Source of the DNA: Sutcliffiella cohnii | GTDB lineage: Bacteria; Bacillota; Bacilli; Bacillales; Bacillaceae_I | Assembly: GCF_002250055.1 (NCBI RefSeq) | Contig: NZ_CP018866.1 | Coordinates: 140,001-204,000 of the forward strand | Length of the DNA: 64,000 nucleotides | Reading direction: 5' to 3' | Shown: one piece after another, positions 1 to 8,414 of the stretch | How the letters are laid out: each line of letters begins with the position of its first letter | How positions within the stretch are numbered: position 1 is the stretch's first letter | The notes under the pieces: generated by a model | The model's input: the letters and a program-made list of their open reading frames with translations, nothing else | The model's database searches: none | Told to the model about the DNA's origin: nothing | Made by a program: the position numbers and the translations under genes

Positions 1-3000
1 TATAGGGCGGATTTATATTCTTTAGGTGTTGTATTGTATGAAATGATCACTGGAGAACTGCCTTTTACCTATGAAGAACCTATGGAGCTTTTACATGCAC
101 ATCTAGCAAAAAGACCTTCCGATCCTATTGATAAAAACGATAGTGTTCCTCAAATTATTTCTGACATCATTATGAGACTTCTTTCGAAAACACCGGAGAC
201 CAGGTATAAAAGCGCATTTGGTTTACGGGAGGATCTAAAAAAGAGTAATGACCAACTTCAGTTATTTGGCAATGTGGCACCTTTTCAGCTTGGGCAACAT
301 GATCCAGCTGCAACATTCGAACCAGGAATCAAATTATACGGTAGAAACTTGGAGAAAGAGTTGTTACTTAAGGCGTTTGAACGTGTAAGTAATGGCAATG
401 CTGAATTAGTCCTCATAAAGGGACACTCTGGAATAGGAAAAACAGCTCTTGTACATGAGATACAAACTCCATTAGTAAAAGAAAAAGGGTATTTTATTTC
501 GGGTAAATTTGATTTGCTTCAAAGGCAAAAACCATATTCACCAATCCTGCAAGCTTTTAAATCGTTAATGAGACTAATTTTATCAGAAGGTGACGAACGT
601 ATTCAAAGTTGGAAAACAAGTATCAAAGCCCAATTGTCCAATAATGAATCAATCATTACATCGATCATTCCTGAGTTAAAATGGATAACAGGGGAAAATT
701 TAGAGGAAAATACGTTAGCAAATAAGGATGCGCATTTAAGGTTTCACTTGATTTTTCAAAAATTCGTAAATGCATTTGCAACAAAGGAGCATCCGTTAGT
801 TCTATTTCTTGATGATTTACAATGGGCAGATACAGCATCACTAGAGCTAATTGAGTATTTGCTTACACATATAGATAGTCGTTACTTTTTATTAATAGGA
901 GCATATCGCCATAATGAAATTGGGATGGATCATCCATTTACAGAAACAATTAACAATTTAAAGAAAGAACGTGTTGTTATTACGGAAATTACGTTAAATC
1001 CGTTAGAGGATAGGATATTACTTCAATGGGTAGAAGAGGCACTGATGGATGATGGTTTAGAAACGAGACAACTAGCTCATGTTATGTTCAAGCTTACTCA
1101 AGGAAACCCATTCTTCATAATGCAGTTGTTTCAATCCCTTTACAATGACGAATCGATTATGTTTGACGAAGAATTAGGGAAATGGAGCATCCGCTTTGAC
1201 AGAATTCAAACAACGCTAGAAAAGGAAAATATTATCGATCTAATGATTAAACGAGTTCAACAGCTACCTTTGGAAACTCAAGAGTTATTAAAGAAGGCTT
1301 CATGTATTGGCAATGAATTCGACTTAAAAACATTGTCCACTATTTGCGAAAAAGATCTTGCTACAACAGGGGGAATTTTGTGGAGGTCTCTGGAAGCAGG
1401 GTTAATTTTACCGGAGGACTCCATCTACAAATGGATATATCCGGATGGAGCCCCACATATTGTGGATCAGCCACCTACATATAGATTTTTACATGACCGG
1501 GTGCAACAAGCAGTATACTCTCTCATGACAAAAGAAGAAAAAGAACAGACGCACCTTAAGATAGGTAGGCTGCTCATGATTTTAAGTGCAGAGGATCATC
1601 ATTTATTTGACATGGTCAATCATTTGAATATTTGTAGAAGCTATTTAAAGGATGAAGAACAACTTGCACTCGTTCAATGGAATGTAAAAGCCGGTGAACA
1701 GGCGAAAGAATCAGCTGCCTTTAAAGAATCTCTAGAGTATTTTCAAACTGCTTACGAAATGTTTGGTGCAAGATGGGATACGCATTATAGTTTAACGAAA
1801 CAGCTAATGACAGGACTTGGGGAATGTTGTTATTTAAATAGTAAGTTTGAGGAAGCAGAATGGACGTTGAATCAAGTATTAGAAAATGTACGAACTAATC
1901 ACGAAAAATTATCCATCTATAATTTAAAGGTAGTACTCTACACTCATGTCCATCGGGTGGGAGAGGCTGTACAATCTGGAATTGCTGGATTAAGAATGTT
2001 TGGATGGAAGATTCACAGAAAACCAAGTAAAGCGTTAATTGCGGTAGAGATATTACAGGCAAAAATAGCCTTACGTAAGAAAAACACAAAAGATCTAATG
2101 AAGCTTCCTACGTTAGAAGATCAAGAAAAAATTTTATTATTAAATACGATGATTACGATGAATGCACCAGCCTTTCATGTCGATCAAAATCTTGCAACGA
2201 TACTAATGGTAAGAGCATTACGTTTTTCTTTAAAACATGGCATGACGGATATAACATCACTAGTATTTAATAATTATGCGCTTATTTTAAGTGCAGGGTT
2301 TAATGATTTTCATAAAAGCTATGAGTTTGGCAAGCTAGCAATTGAAGTAGCGGAAAGAAGTGGAAATATCGGATTAAAAGGTAGAACCTATTTTGTCTTT
2401 GGCAGTTTTATCAATCATTGGAAGCATCCACTAAAACGTAATTTTAACTATTTAAAGCAGTCTCAGCAATATTGTATAGATGCAGGAAACATCCACCTAG
2501 CGGGGGCGAACAGTTCATTTATTTCTATAACCCTTTTCATGATGGGGGAGTATTTATATGACGTGCTTACCGGTATTAAAAATCAACTCAAATTTATTGA
2601 TAAAATTCGTTACGTTATTTCGAAAGGTTTTTTAAATGAGTTTGTTCAATGGATTGAGGTACTCCAGAATGAACAAGCAACAATGAATTGGGACTTTGAA
2701 CAAATATTAGACGATGATTCTGCGAAAATTATTCACTACACGATAAGATTACAGCTGTCTTATTTGTTTAATCAGAAAGAATTCGCGAAAGTAGTGATCG
2801 ACCATTTAGAACCATTAGTAAGTAATCGTTTAACACTCGTTATTATCTCTGAATACTATTTTTATGATGCACTTTGGGCTTCTAGGTTTTATGATGATGT
2901 TTCTCTTTTTGAACAAAAAGTACTGTATCGAAAATTAAAAAAGAATGCAAAAAAGCTGAAAGATTGGGCAAAGCTTTGTCCAGAAAATTACCAGCATAAA

Positions 3001-4608
3001 TGGAAGCTCTTAATTGCTGAAATAGCAAGGATAGAAGGAAAGCATAATGGTGCAATTACAAACTATGATGACGCTATCCAGCTTGCAAAAGAAAACAATT
3101 TTATTCAAGATGTGGCAATAAGTAATGAGCTTGCAGGCTACTATTATATTTCAAGAGGTTTAGAAAGTGTAGCAAGTGCTTATTTGACAGAAGCATATCG
3201 TACTTATATTAAGTGGGGTGCCTATGCAAAAGCAAGGAAATTACGGGAGGGATATGCAAGTTATATTATGAACGTTTCCAATGAAAGAGGGTCTCAGTCA
3301 TCTCTCTTCGAATTTGATATGAAAGCCAGCTTCCAAGCTTCTCAAGCGATATCAAGTGAAATTATTCAAGAACGATTAGTCCATAAATTAATGGATATAA
3401 CGATGAGAAATGCTGGAGCAGAGAGGGGAGTGCTTGTACTTGTCAGAGATGCTGAATTACTAGTCGTTGCTATAGCTAACATTGATGGGCAAATAGAGGA
3501 ATTATCGTTTCAACCGGTGGAAGATTCTAACATCTTTTCTGAAAAAATTGTTCGTTACGTTGCGAAAAGCCAGGAAGCGGTTGTGTTAAACGATGCTAAG
3601 ATAGAAGGGATTTTTGTTGAAGACCCATATGTAGTTAAAAATAATGTGAAGTCGATTTTATGTTTACCAGCTATATTTAAAGGAAAATTAACTAGTATAC
3701 TATATTTAGAAAATAATCGAACAACCCATGTATTTACGGAAGATAGAATTAAATTTTTATCGTTTCTTTCAACTCAAGTAGCTATTTCGATTGAAAATGC
3801 CGAGCTATATGGAAAGTTAGAAGAGAAGGTAAAAGATCGCACAAAGGAGCTTGAATACGCTAATAAGCACTTGGAACAAATGAATATTGAGCTTGAAAAG
3901 TCTGAAGGAGAAAGGCGCCACTTATTTTCTAATATATCTCATGATTTGCGGGCACCTATTGCTTCTGTAAGCGGGTATATACAAGCAATATTAGATAAGT
4001 TAATAGATTCTGAAGAGGAACGAGATGCTATTTTAAGAAAGTGTTTACAGCGAGTAGATGGCTTGAATATGATGATTAATGACATATTTGAACTTGCTCA
4101 GCTTGAATCTGGACAAACCCATTTTTCGTTTGATTTCGTGCCGATTGACCGTTTGATTAAGCGATATAGTGAGCAATTTGAATATGATGTGATTAGAAAT
4201 GGATTAAATTATACAGTCACGATTGAAGATATTGGCCTGGAGCATTACCCAATGGTTCAAGTAGATGTGAAAAGATTTAACCAAGTATTTTCCAATATTA
4301 TTACAAACGCGATGAAGCACACGAAAATAGGAGAGATTTCTATTAGTCTTCATTTTAATAAAGACTTGGAAGAGGCATACATATCCATCCAAGATAGCGG
4401 AGAAGGAATACAAGTAGAAGATATCCCTTATATATTTGATCGGAATTTTTCCAAATCAAGTGAGGGTAATGGGCTAGGATTAGCTATAAGTAGAGAAATA
4501 ATACTATTACACAACGGTGAAATTTGGGTGGAAAGTGAACATGGTAAAGGATCAACCTTCTTTATTAAGTTGCCTGTTTTTCAAGTGGATAGTCTAGTTG
4601 ATGTTTAA
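1..4608 (+). CDS. Multi-domain signalling kinase: Ser/Thr kinase - AAA ATPase - GAF - histidine kinase (5' partial)
   Basis: The reading frame is open from the first base, so the N-terminus lies outside the window. The visible protein (about 1535 residues) begins inside a Ser/Thr kinase C-lobe (DLYSLGVVLYEM, nt 10-45). An AAA-type ATPase follows, with Walker A GHSGIGKTA (near nt 421) and Walker B LDDLQWAD (near nt 808), then a long helical TPR-like stretch. A GAF domain lies at about nt 3350-3810 and a coiled coil at about 3810-3920. The histidine-kinase core has the phospho-acceptor His in SHDLRAPI (near 3937), an N box NIITNAMKHT, DSGEGI, and GNGLGLAI. All histidine-kinase boxes look intact, so it is probably active. 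This matches the family of predicted multi-sensor signal transduction multi-kinases. No response regulator is adjacent downstream, so its partner is unknown. The stop is followed by a terminator. Confidence 0.9.
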   Translation, partial: YRADLYSLGVVLYEMITGELPFTYEEPMELLHAHLAKRPSDPIDKNDSVPQIISDIIMRLLSKTPETRYKSAFGLREDLKKSNDQLQLFGNVAPFQLGQHDPAATFEPGIKLYGRNLEKELLLKAFERVSNGNAELVLIKGHSGIGKTALVHEIQTPLVKEKGYFISGKFDLLQRQKPYSPILQAFKSLMRLILSEGDERIQSWKTSIKAQLSNNESIITSIIPELKWITGENLEENTLANKDAHLRFHLIFQKFVNAFATKEHPLVLFLDDLQWADTASLELIEYLLTHIDSRYFLLIGAYRHNEIGMDHPFTETINNLKKERVVITEITLNPLEDRILLQWVEEALMDDGLETRQLAHVMFKLTQGNPFFIMQLFQSLYNDESIMFDEELGKWSIRFDRIQTTLEKENIIDLMIKRVQQLPLETQELLKKASCIGNEFDLKTLSTICEKDLATTGGILWRSLEAGLILPEDSIYKWIYPDGAPHIVDQPPTYRFLHDRVQQAVYSLMTKEEKEQTHLKIGRLLMILSAEDHHLFDMVNHLNICRSYLKDEEQLALVQWNVKAGEQAKESAAFKESLEYFQTAYEMFGARWDTHYSLTKQLMTGLGECCYLNSKFEEAEWTLNQVLENVRTNHEKLSIYNLKVVLYTHVHRVGEAVQSGIAGLRMFGWKIHRKPSKALIAVEILQAKIALRKKNTKDLMKLPTLEDQEKILLLNTMITMNAPAFHVDQNLATILMVRALRFSLKHGMTDITSLVFNNYALILSAGFNDFHKSYEFGKLAIEVAERSGNIGLKGRTYFVFGSFINHWKHPLKRNFNYLKQSQQYCIDAGNIHLAGANSSFISITLFMMGEYLYDVLTGIKNQLKFIDKIRYVISKGFLNEFVQWIEVLQNEQATMNWDFEQILDDDSAKIIHYTIRLQLSYLFNQKEFAKVVIDHLEPLVSNRLTLVIISEYYFYDALWASRFYDDVSLFEQKVLYRKLKKNAKKLKDWAKLCPENYQHKWKLLIAEIARIEGKHNGAITNYDDAIQLAKENNFIQDVAISNELAGYYYISRGLESVASAYLTEAYRTYIKWGAYAKARKLREGYASYIMNVSNERGSQSSLFEFDMKASFQASQAISSEIIQERLVHKLMDITMRNAGAERGVLVLVRDAELLVVAIANIDGQIEELSFQPVEDSNIFSEKIVRYVAKSQEAVVLNDAKIEGIFVEDPYVVKNNVKSILCLPAIFKGKLTSILYLENNRTTHVFTEDRIKFLSFLSTQVAISIENAELYGKLEEKVKDRTKELEYANKHLEQMNIELEKSEGERRHLFSNISHDLRAPIASVSGYIQAILDKLIDSEEERDAILRKCLQRVDGLNMMINDIFELAQLESGQTHFSFDFVPIDRLIKRYSEQFEYDVIRNGLNYTVTIEDIGLEHYPMVQVDVKRFNQVFSNIITNAMKHTKIGEISISLHFNKDLEEAYISIQDSGEGIQVEDIPYIFDRNFSKSSEGNGLGLAISREIILLHNGEIWVESEHGKGSTFFIKLPVFQVDSLVDV

Positions 4609-4653
4609 ATGGATGAGGGACCTGTGTGATAAGAATTTTATTTGATCTTAAAC

Positions 4654-4687
4654 AAACCATTCGTAAATTAATACGAATGGTTTTTGT
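4654..4687 (+). terminator. Rho-independent terminator after the hybrid kinase
   Basis: A 12-bp perfect stem (arms 4654-4665 and 4672-4683) with a 6-nt loop is followed by T residues. It lies 45 bp after the kinase stop. Confidence 0.8.
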
Positions 4688-4720
4688 AAATTTACGGATG
4701 GTCATCCATCCGTCCACAAA

Positions 4721-5215
4721 TTATAACCCACTTTCATCTAAATACCTTATACTAGTTATTTTGTCATCAGAGTTGAAGGTAACTCTACCAGAAACTTCTG
4801 CTGTTTGTTGTTCGCTTCCTTCTTTTTCGGTTAACAGAGTGGCTTTAAAATCATAGGTTCCTTCTGTAGTTTCGCTACTATCCACTTCGATGTGATCTAC
4901 CTTCATTTCATAACCTCCATTATACGCCGTTAAATGATAATGAAAAGCGTAGGTTGAAATAAAGCTCGTATACATCTCTTCAGTGAAATAAGACTTATAA
5001 AGTTTCTCGTAATAGCTTTCAATCTTAGCTGGATCTTCCCACTCAATAACTTCAAGGTCTGGCCCATTTAGTTGATGTTTTAGAACTGTAGAGATGGCTT
5101 CAATATGTTTTTCTTGAGTAGCGGATGAAGAGCAACTAGCCATAAATAACATTATTCCAAATAAAAGCAATGGCGTAACTATTCGAGCTTTGTTAAACGT
5201 AAGAAACTTTTTCAT
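4721..5215 (-). CDS. Small lipoprotein of unknown function
   Basis: The protein has 164 residues and starts MKKFLTFNKARI. It has a lipoprotein signal peptide ending in the lipobox MASC, so the mature protein should be anchored outside the membrane by its Cys. The start at 5215 is chosen because a run of six G residues (5223-5228) lies just upstream as a ribosome site; the frame could be extended further but without a better site. The mature part looks like a small alpha/beta domain rich in Glu and Lys, with the end reading SGRVTFNSDDKITSIRYLD. I do not recognise a family. It is transcribed alone, convergent with the kinase gene and divergent from the alkaline phosphatase gene. Confidence 0.7.
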   Translation of the reverse strand: MKKFLTFNKARIVTPLLLFGIMLFMASCSSSATQEKHIEAISTVLKHQLNGPDLEVIEWEDPAKIESYYEKLYKSYFTEEMYTSFISTYAFHYHLTAYNGGYEMKVDHIEVDSSETTEGTYDFKATLLTEKEGSEQQTAEVSGRVTFNSDDKITSIRYLDESGL

Positions 5216-5292
5216 TATTAATCCCCCCATATTTCTATTACGAATTATATATAAAAAAGTTCCGAAATGCGAAATAGTTTTCCAAAAAATGT

Positions 5293-5320
5293 GTGGACGA
5301 GGGACTGTCCCTCCGTCCAC
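5293..5320. repeat. Dispersed imperfect palindrome, GTGGAC...GTCCAC family
   Basis: A 28-bp near-perfect inverted repeat begins GTGGACGAGGGA and ends TCCCTCCGTCCAC. Related copies lie at 7169-7218 and, in part, near 12319. It has no T-run, so it is more likely a dispersed intergenic repeat than a terminator. Confidence 0.6.
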
Positions 5321-5449
5321 CTTTGTCCCTATAGCTAGTTCTTACATACTAATTCATAGTTTTAAAAACTGGTCATTTTATCACAGTTCCTCTTTTGTTA
5401 CAAGGAAAAAAACGATAATTTACATATTCTTTACTTAATACCCATCAAG

Positions 5450-5493
5450 GTTTAATAGTTTTCTTTTATGATAAATGCGAGTTTAATAGTTTT
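5450..5493 (+). promoter_or_regulatory. Two direct repeats upstream of alkaline phosphatase (possible PhoP site)
   Basis: The 13-mer GTTTAATAGTTTT occurs at 5450-5462 and again at 5481-5493, a spacing of 31 bp (about three helical turns). PhoP of Bacillus binds repeated TT(A/T/C)ACA-like hexamers upstream of alkaline phosphatase genes. These repeats are similar in placement but not an exact consensus, so the PhoP assignment is an inference. Confidence 0.4.
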
Positions 5494-5514
5494 ACTAAGA
5501 AAGGAGATTGTTAA

Positions 5515-7155
5515 ATGAGACGCATTTTGAGTAAAAAATTAGCTATTATTTCAATGGCTACAGCTGTAACTATTTCTACTTTAGGCTTTACTGGGTACAA
5601 TAGTTTTCCGGAAGCTAAGGGTAAGAAGAATGAACCAACGAATGTCATTATGATGGTGATGGATGGAACTAGTGCAGGGGCTACTACTCTAGCAAGATGG
5701 TATAAAGGTGAGGACCTTGCCATGGATGAAATTGTTGTTGGAGGAGTGCGTACTCATTCTGCTGAAGCAGCGATTACGGATTCAGCACCAGCTGCAACGG
5801 CTTTGGCAACAGGATATAAAAGTAATGATAAGGTCATTGGGCTACTTCCTGAAGTAGTAAATACACCTGGAGTAGACGCTGTTGACCCTGAAGATGCCTA
5901 TAAGCCAGTTGCGAATGTATTAGAAGGGGCAAAATTATTAGGAAAGTCAACAGGTATCATTTCTACTTCTGAAATTCAACATGCAACTCCAGCAGGATTC
6001 TCTTCTCACGCAACACATCGAAGTAACTACCAAGATATAGCGGAGCAACAGGTGTATCAAGAAATTGATGTTGTTCTAGGTGGGGGAAAAGAAGCTCTAC
6101 AACCAGGCACAACTAGAAATGCTCGAGTGGATGGTGTAGATTTAATTGAAGTACTTGAAAACAAAGGATATGACTTCGTTGAATCACGTGATGAACTTTT
6201 AAATACAAACTCAAATAAAATTTGGGGATCATTTGCTCCTTCAGCTTTAGCTTACGATTTTGATCGTCAGGCTACAAACAATAATGAACCATCTCTTGCG
6301 GAAATGACGAAAAAAGCGATTGACACTCTATCTCAAAATGAAAAGGGCTTCTTCCTATTTGTAGAGGGAAGTAAGGTAGACTGGGCAGCTCATGCCAATG
6401 ATACAATCGGTATTTTAAGTGATGTTCTAGCTTTTGATGACGCGGTAAAAGAAGCACTAGACTTTGCTAAAAAAGATGGAAATACAATGGTTATCGCAGT
6501 TAGTGACCACGGAAACAGTGGGATTACGATGGGGAACGTAAATACAAACTCTAATTATCCTGAAATTCCAGTTTCTGCATATATTGATCCGTTAAAGAAA
6601 GCAACGATGACAATTGAAGGTGCGTTAAGGCAATTAAAATCAGATCGCTCCAATATGAAAGAAGTAGCCGTATTGTATGGCTTGGACAACTTAACAGCAA
6701 CAGAAATTGAAAATCTAAAATCGTCTAAAACTTTACAAGCTGATATGACGAAAATGCTGGCAAATCGCGCGAACATTGGATTTTCAACTGGTGGACATAC
6801 TGGGGAGGATGTTTTCCTTTACGCATATGGACCGTCCAAACCGTTTGGCTTAGTAGATAACACCGACATTGCGAAAACAATGGCAAAATTTTTAGGAATT
6901 AATTTAGATAAAACAACGGACAAGCTCTTTGTTAATGCAAGAGAGTCCTTTGAGAACAAAGGATATACAACTCGTATCGATGTAACAGATGCGAACAACC
7001 CTGTATTTATTGCAGAAAAACAAAAAATCAAAATTGAACTACCTGTTAATAAAAACATTGCCTACGTTACACAAAATAACAAATCATACGTTAAAACGCT
7101 TGATGGCGTAACAGTATACAACTCAAAAGATTTCTCGTATCAAAAACTGCGTTAA
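5515..7155 (+). CDS. Secreted alkaline phosphatase (PhoA family)
   Basis: The protein has 546 residues. It hydrolyses phosphomonoesters outside the cell to release phosphate. The N-terminus is a Sec signal peptide (residues 1 to about 34, basic then hydrophobic). The family core follows: metal-binding Asp50 in MMVMDGTS, the nucleophile Ser90 in TDSAPAATALATG, HATPAGFSSHATHRS (about 156-170), a metal site in FVEGSKVDWAAHAND, the Asp-His pair VSDHGNSG, and a final metal His in STGGHTGEDV. All catalytic elements are present. The ribosome site AAAGGAGA lies just upstream. It is longer at the C-terminus than the B. subtilis enzymes I remember, with an extra beta-rich tail of about 60 residues. Direct repeats upstream suggest phosphate-starvation control. 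Confidence 0.93.
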   Translation: MRRILSKKLAIISMATAVTISTLGFTGYNSFPEAKGKKNEPTNVIMMVMDGTSAGATTLARWYKGEDLAMDEIVVGGVRTHSAEAAITDSAPAATALATGYKSNDKVIGLLPEVVNTPGVDAVDPEDAYKPVANVLEGAKLLGKSTGIISTSEIQHATPAGFSSHATHRSNYQDIAEQQVYQEIDVVLGGGKEALQPGTTRNARVDGVDLIEVLENKGYDFVESRDELLNTNSNKIWGSFAPSALAYDFDRQATNNNEPSLAEMTKKAIDTLSQNEKGFFLFVEGSKVDWAAHANDTIGILSDVLAFDDAVKEALDFAKKDGNTMVIAVSDHGNSGITMGNVNTNSNYPEIPVSAYIDPLKKATMTIEGALRQLKSDRSNMKEVAVLYGLDNLTATEIENLKSSKTLQADMTKMLANRANIGFSTGGHTGEDVFLYAYGPSKPFGLVDNTDIAKTMAKFLGINLDKTTDKLFVNARESFENKGYTTRIDVTDANNPVFIAEKQKIKIELPVNKNIAYVTQNNKSYVKTLDGVTVYNSKDFSYQKLR

Positions 7156-7168
7156 ATCTATCAAAATA

Positions 7169-7218
7169 GTGGACAGAGGGACAGGTACCGTGGACATGGG
7201 GACAGGTCCCTCGTCCAC
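7169..7218. repeat. Dispersed repeat, double GTGGAC/GGGACAGGT motif
   Basis: This is a second, longer member of the element at 5293-5320. It opens with GTGGAC, contains GGGACAGGTACC, then GTGGAC again and GGGACAGGTCCC, and closes with GTCCAC. It lies between the alkaline phosphatase stop and its terminator. Confidence 0.6.
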
Positions 7219-7263
7219 ACTTTTTTTGGAAATTTTATAATTATATAGAAATTATTGAAGGGC

Positions 7264-7300
7264 AAAAAGGTGTTCGCTATATACTAGCAAACGCCTTTTT
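7264..7300 (+). terminator. Terminator after alkaline phosphatase
   Basis: A 14-bp stem with two G-U pairs (arms 7264-7277 and 7287-7300) ends in five T residues. The rest of the 300-bp gap before tgl shows no further gene. Confidence 0.75.
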
Positions 7301-7457
7301 CTGTTAGCCACACCACTCCATTCCTTAAACCACAAGCAATTATCTCTCCTAGCCCACATATACATCAATATATAGACAATTTAGCGCAATCGGGAAAAGT
7401 GTAAAAACAATGGAGTGGAAAATTCTACTTATCTACTCAAACGAAATGGGGAATAGC

Positions 7458-8312
7458 ATGATACAAGTAGCTGGAAGACCTTTAACTGCAGAAAGTGTAG
7501 CCGAGTTTGGAGCGGATGAAAGGATAATTATTCAACAAATGTTGAATGCACCTGAAACATTTTCTTACCGAACGATGAACGAACTTCGGTTTGAACTCAA
7601 CATGCGTAAAAATATTATGGATAGCGCACGAGAGATGAGCGATAGTAAGGCTGCGTTTACTATTTTTGAAACCGCTCGTTGTAATCCTGCATACTGGAAT
7701 TTGACCAATGCCGGAGGGTTTTTATTAAGGCCAGGTGTAAGACCTTCAGAAGCAGTTTTAGATATTTATCGTAACGGTTCTCTTTACGCATTTGAATGTG
7801 CAACCGCAATGGTAATTGTCTATTATCATGCAGTTTTGAAAAGTATAGGGTCACCGAATTTTGATATTCTTTTTCAGAACCTTTACTTGTATAGCTGGCA
7901 TACAGACCCGGACTTAGAATTACACTCATCTTACCTGAATTATTTTCTACCTGGAGATGTTGTGTATTTCAATAATCCAGAGTTTCATCCGAATGTATCG
8001 TGGTTTAGAGGTTTGAATGCGGTTGTATTAAGTGATGGGACATATTTCGGTCACGGGTTTGGAATCATGACTGCAGATCAGATTATAAATTTTTTAAATA
8101 CACAACGTTTTCCAGGAAGCACGCAGCCTGCTTACTTAGCTAATATAGTTACAAGAATTTCGTCTTCAACGATGCATAAGCTTTTCACCTTACAAGGCAG
8201 TCGTATTGCTCATAAAAAGCCAAAAGTGGTTGTGCATCATAATCTTTGTTCGATATCGTCTGTACAGTATGAGCATTATTGTAAACAAGTAAATGGATCG
8301 AATTCTAATTAA
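7458..8312 (+). CDS. tgl: Protein-glutamine gamma-glutamyltransferase (spore coat transglutaminase)
   Basis: The protein has 284 residues. It cross-links spore coat proteins by forming gamma-glutamyl-lysine isopeptide bonds. It can be followed along the remembered B. subtilis Tgl: MIQVAGRPL at the start, NELRFELNMRKNI, the active-site Cys114 in YAFECATAMVIVYYHA, FNNPEFHP, and the GHGFGI segment that carries the catalytic His. The start at 7458 is chosen because GGGG at 7448-7451 gives a correctly spaced ribosome site and the family begins with this methionine; an upstream ATG at 7410 would add 16 unconserved residues. A tail of about 35 residues (from about 250) with His, Cys and Lys extends beyond the B. 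subtilis protein. It indicates a spore-former. Confidence 0.93.
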   Translation: MIQVAGRPLTAESVAEFGADERIIIQQMLNAPETFSYRTMNELRFELNMRKNIMDSAREMSDSKAAFTIFETARCNPAYWNLTNAGGFLLRPGVRPSEAVLDIYRNGSLYAFECATAMVIVYYHAVLKSIGSPNFDILFQNLYLYSWHTDPDLELHSSYLNYFLPGDVVYFNNPEFHPNVSWFRGLNAVVLSDGTYFGHGFGIMTADQIINFLNTQRFPGSTQPAYLANIVTRISSSTMHKLFTLQGSRIAHKKPKVVVHHNLCSISSVQYEHYCKQVNGSNSN

Positions 8313-8374
8313 ATGTCACACATGAGTGAACGTGCAAATTTATGTCTACCTTGAGAAAAGTGGTAAAAATAAAA

Positions 8375-8400
8375 GAAACGCATTTTCAACAATGCGTTTC
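8375..8400 (-). terminator. Terminator of the TRAP operon
   Basis: The 10-bp stem (8375-8384 with 8391-8400) reads on the minus strand into a T-rich run. It lies 15 bp past the TRAP permease stop. On the plus strand it may also help end tgl. Confidence 0.75.
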
Positions 8401-8414
8401 TCCCTTTAGCGATG

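Noticed and set aside
4626..4856. 76-codon ORF after the hybrid kinase
   Set aside because: It runs through a terminator and over the end of the lipoprotein gene on the other strand.
5190..5438. 82-codon ORF in the gap before alkaline phosphatase
   Set aside because: It overlaps the lipoprotein start and the dispersed palindrome; no ribosome site.
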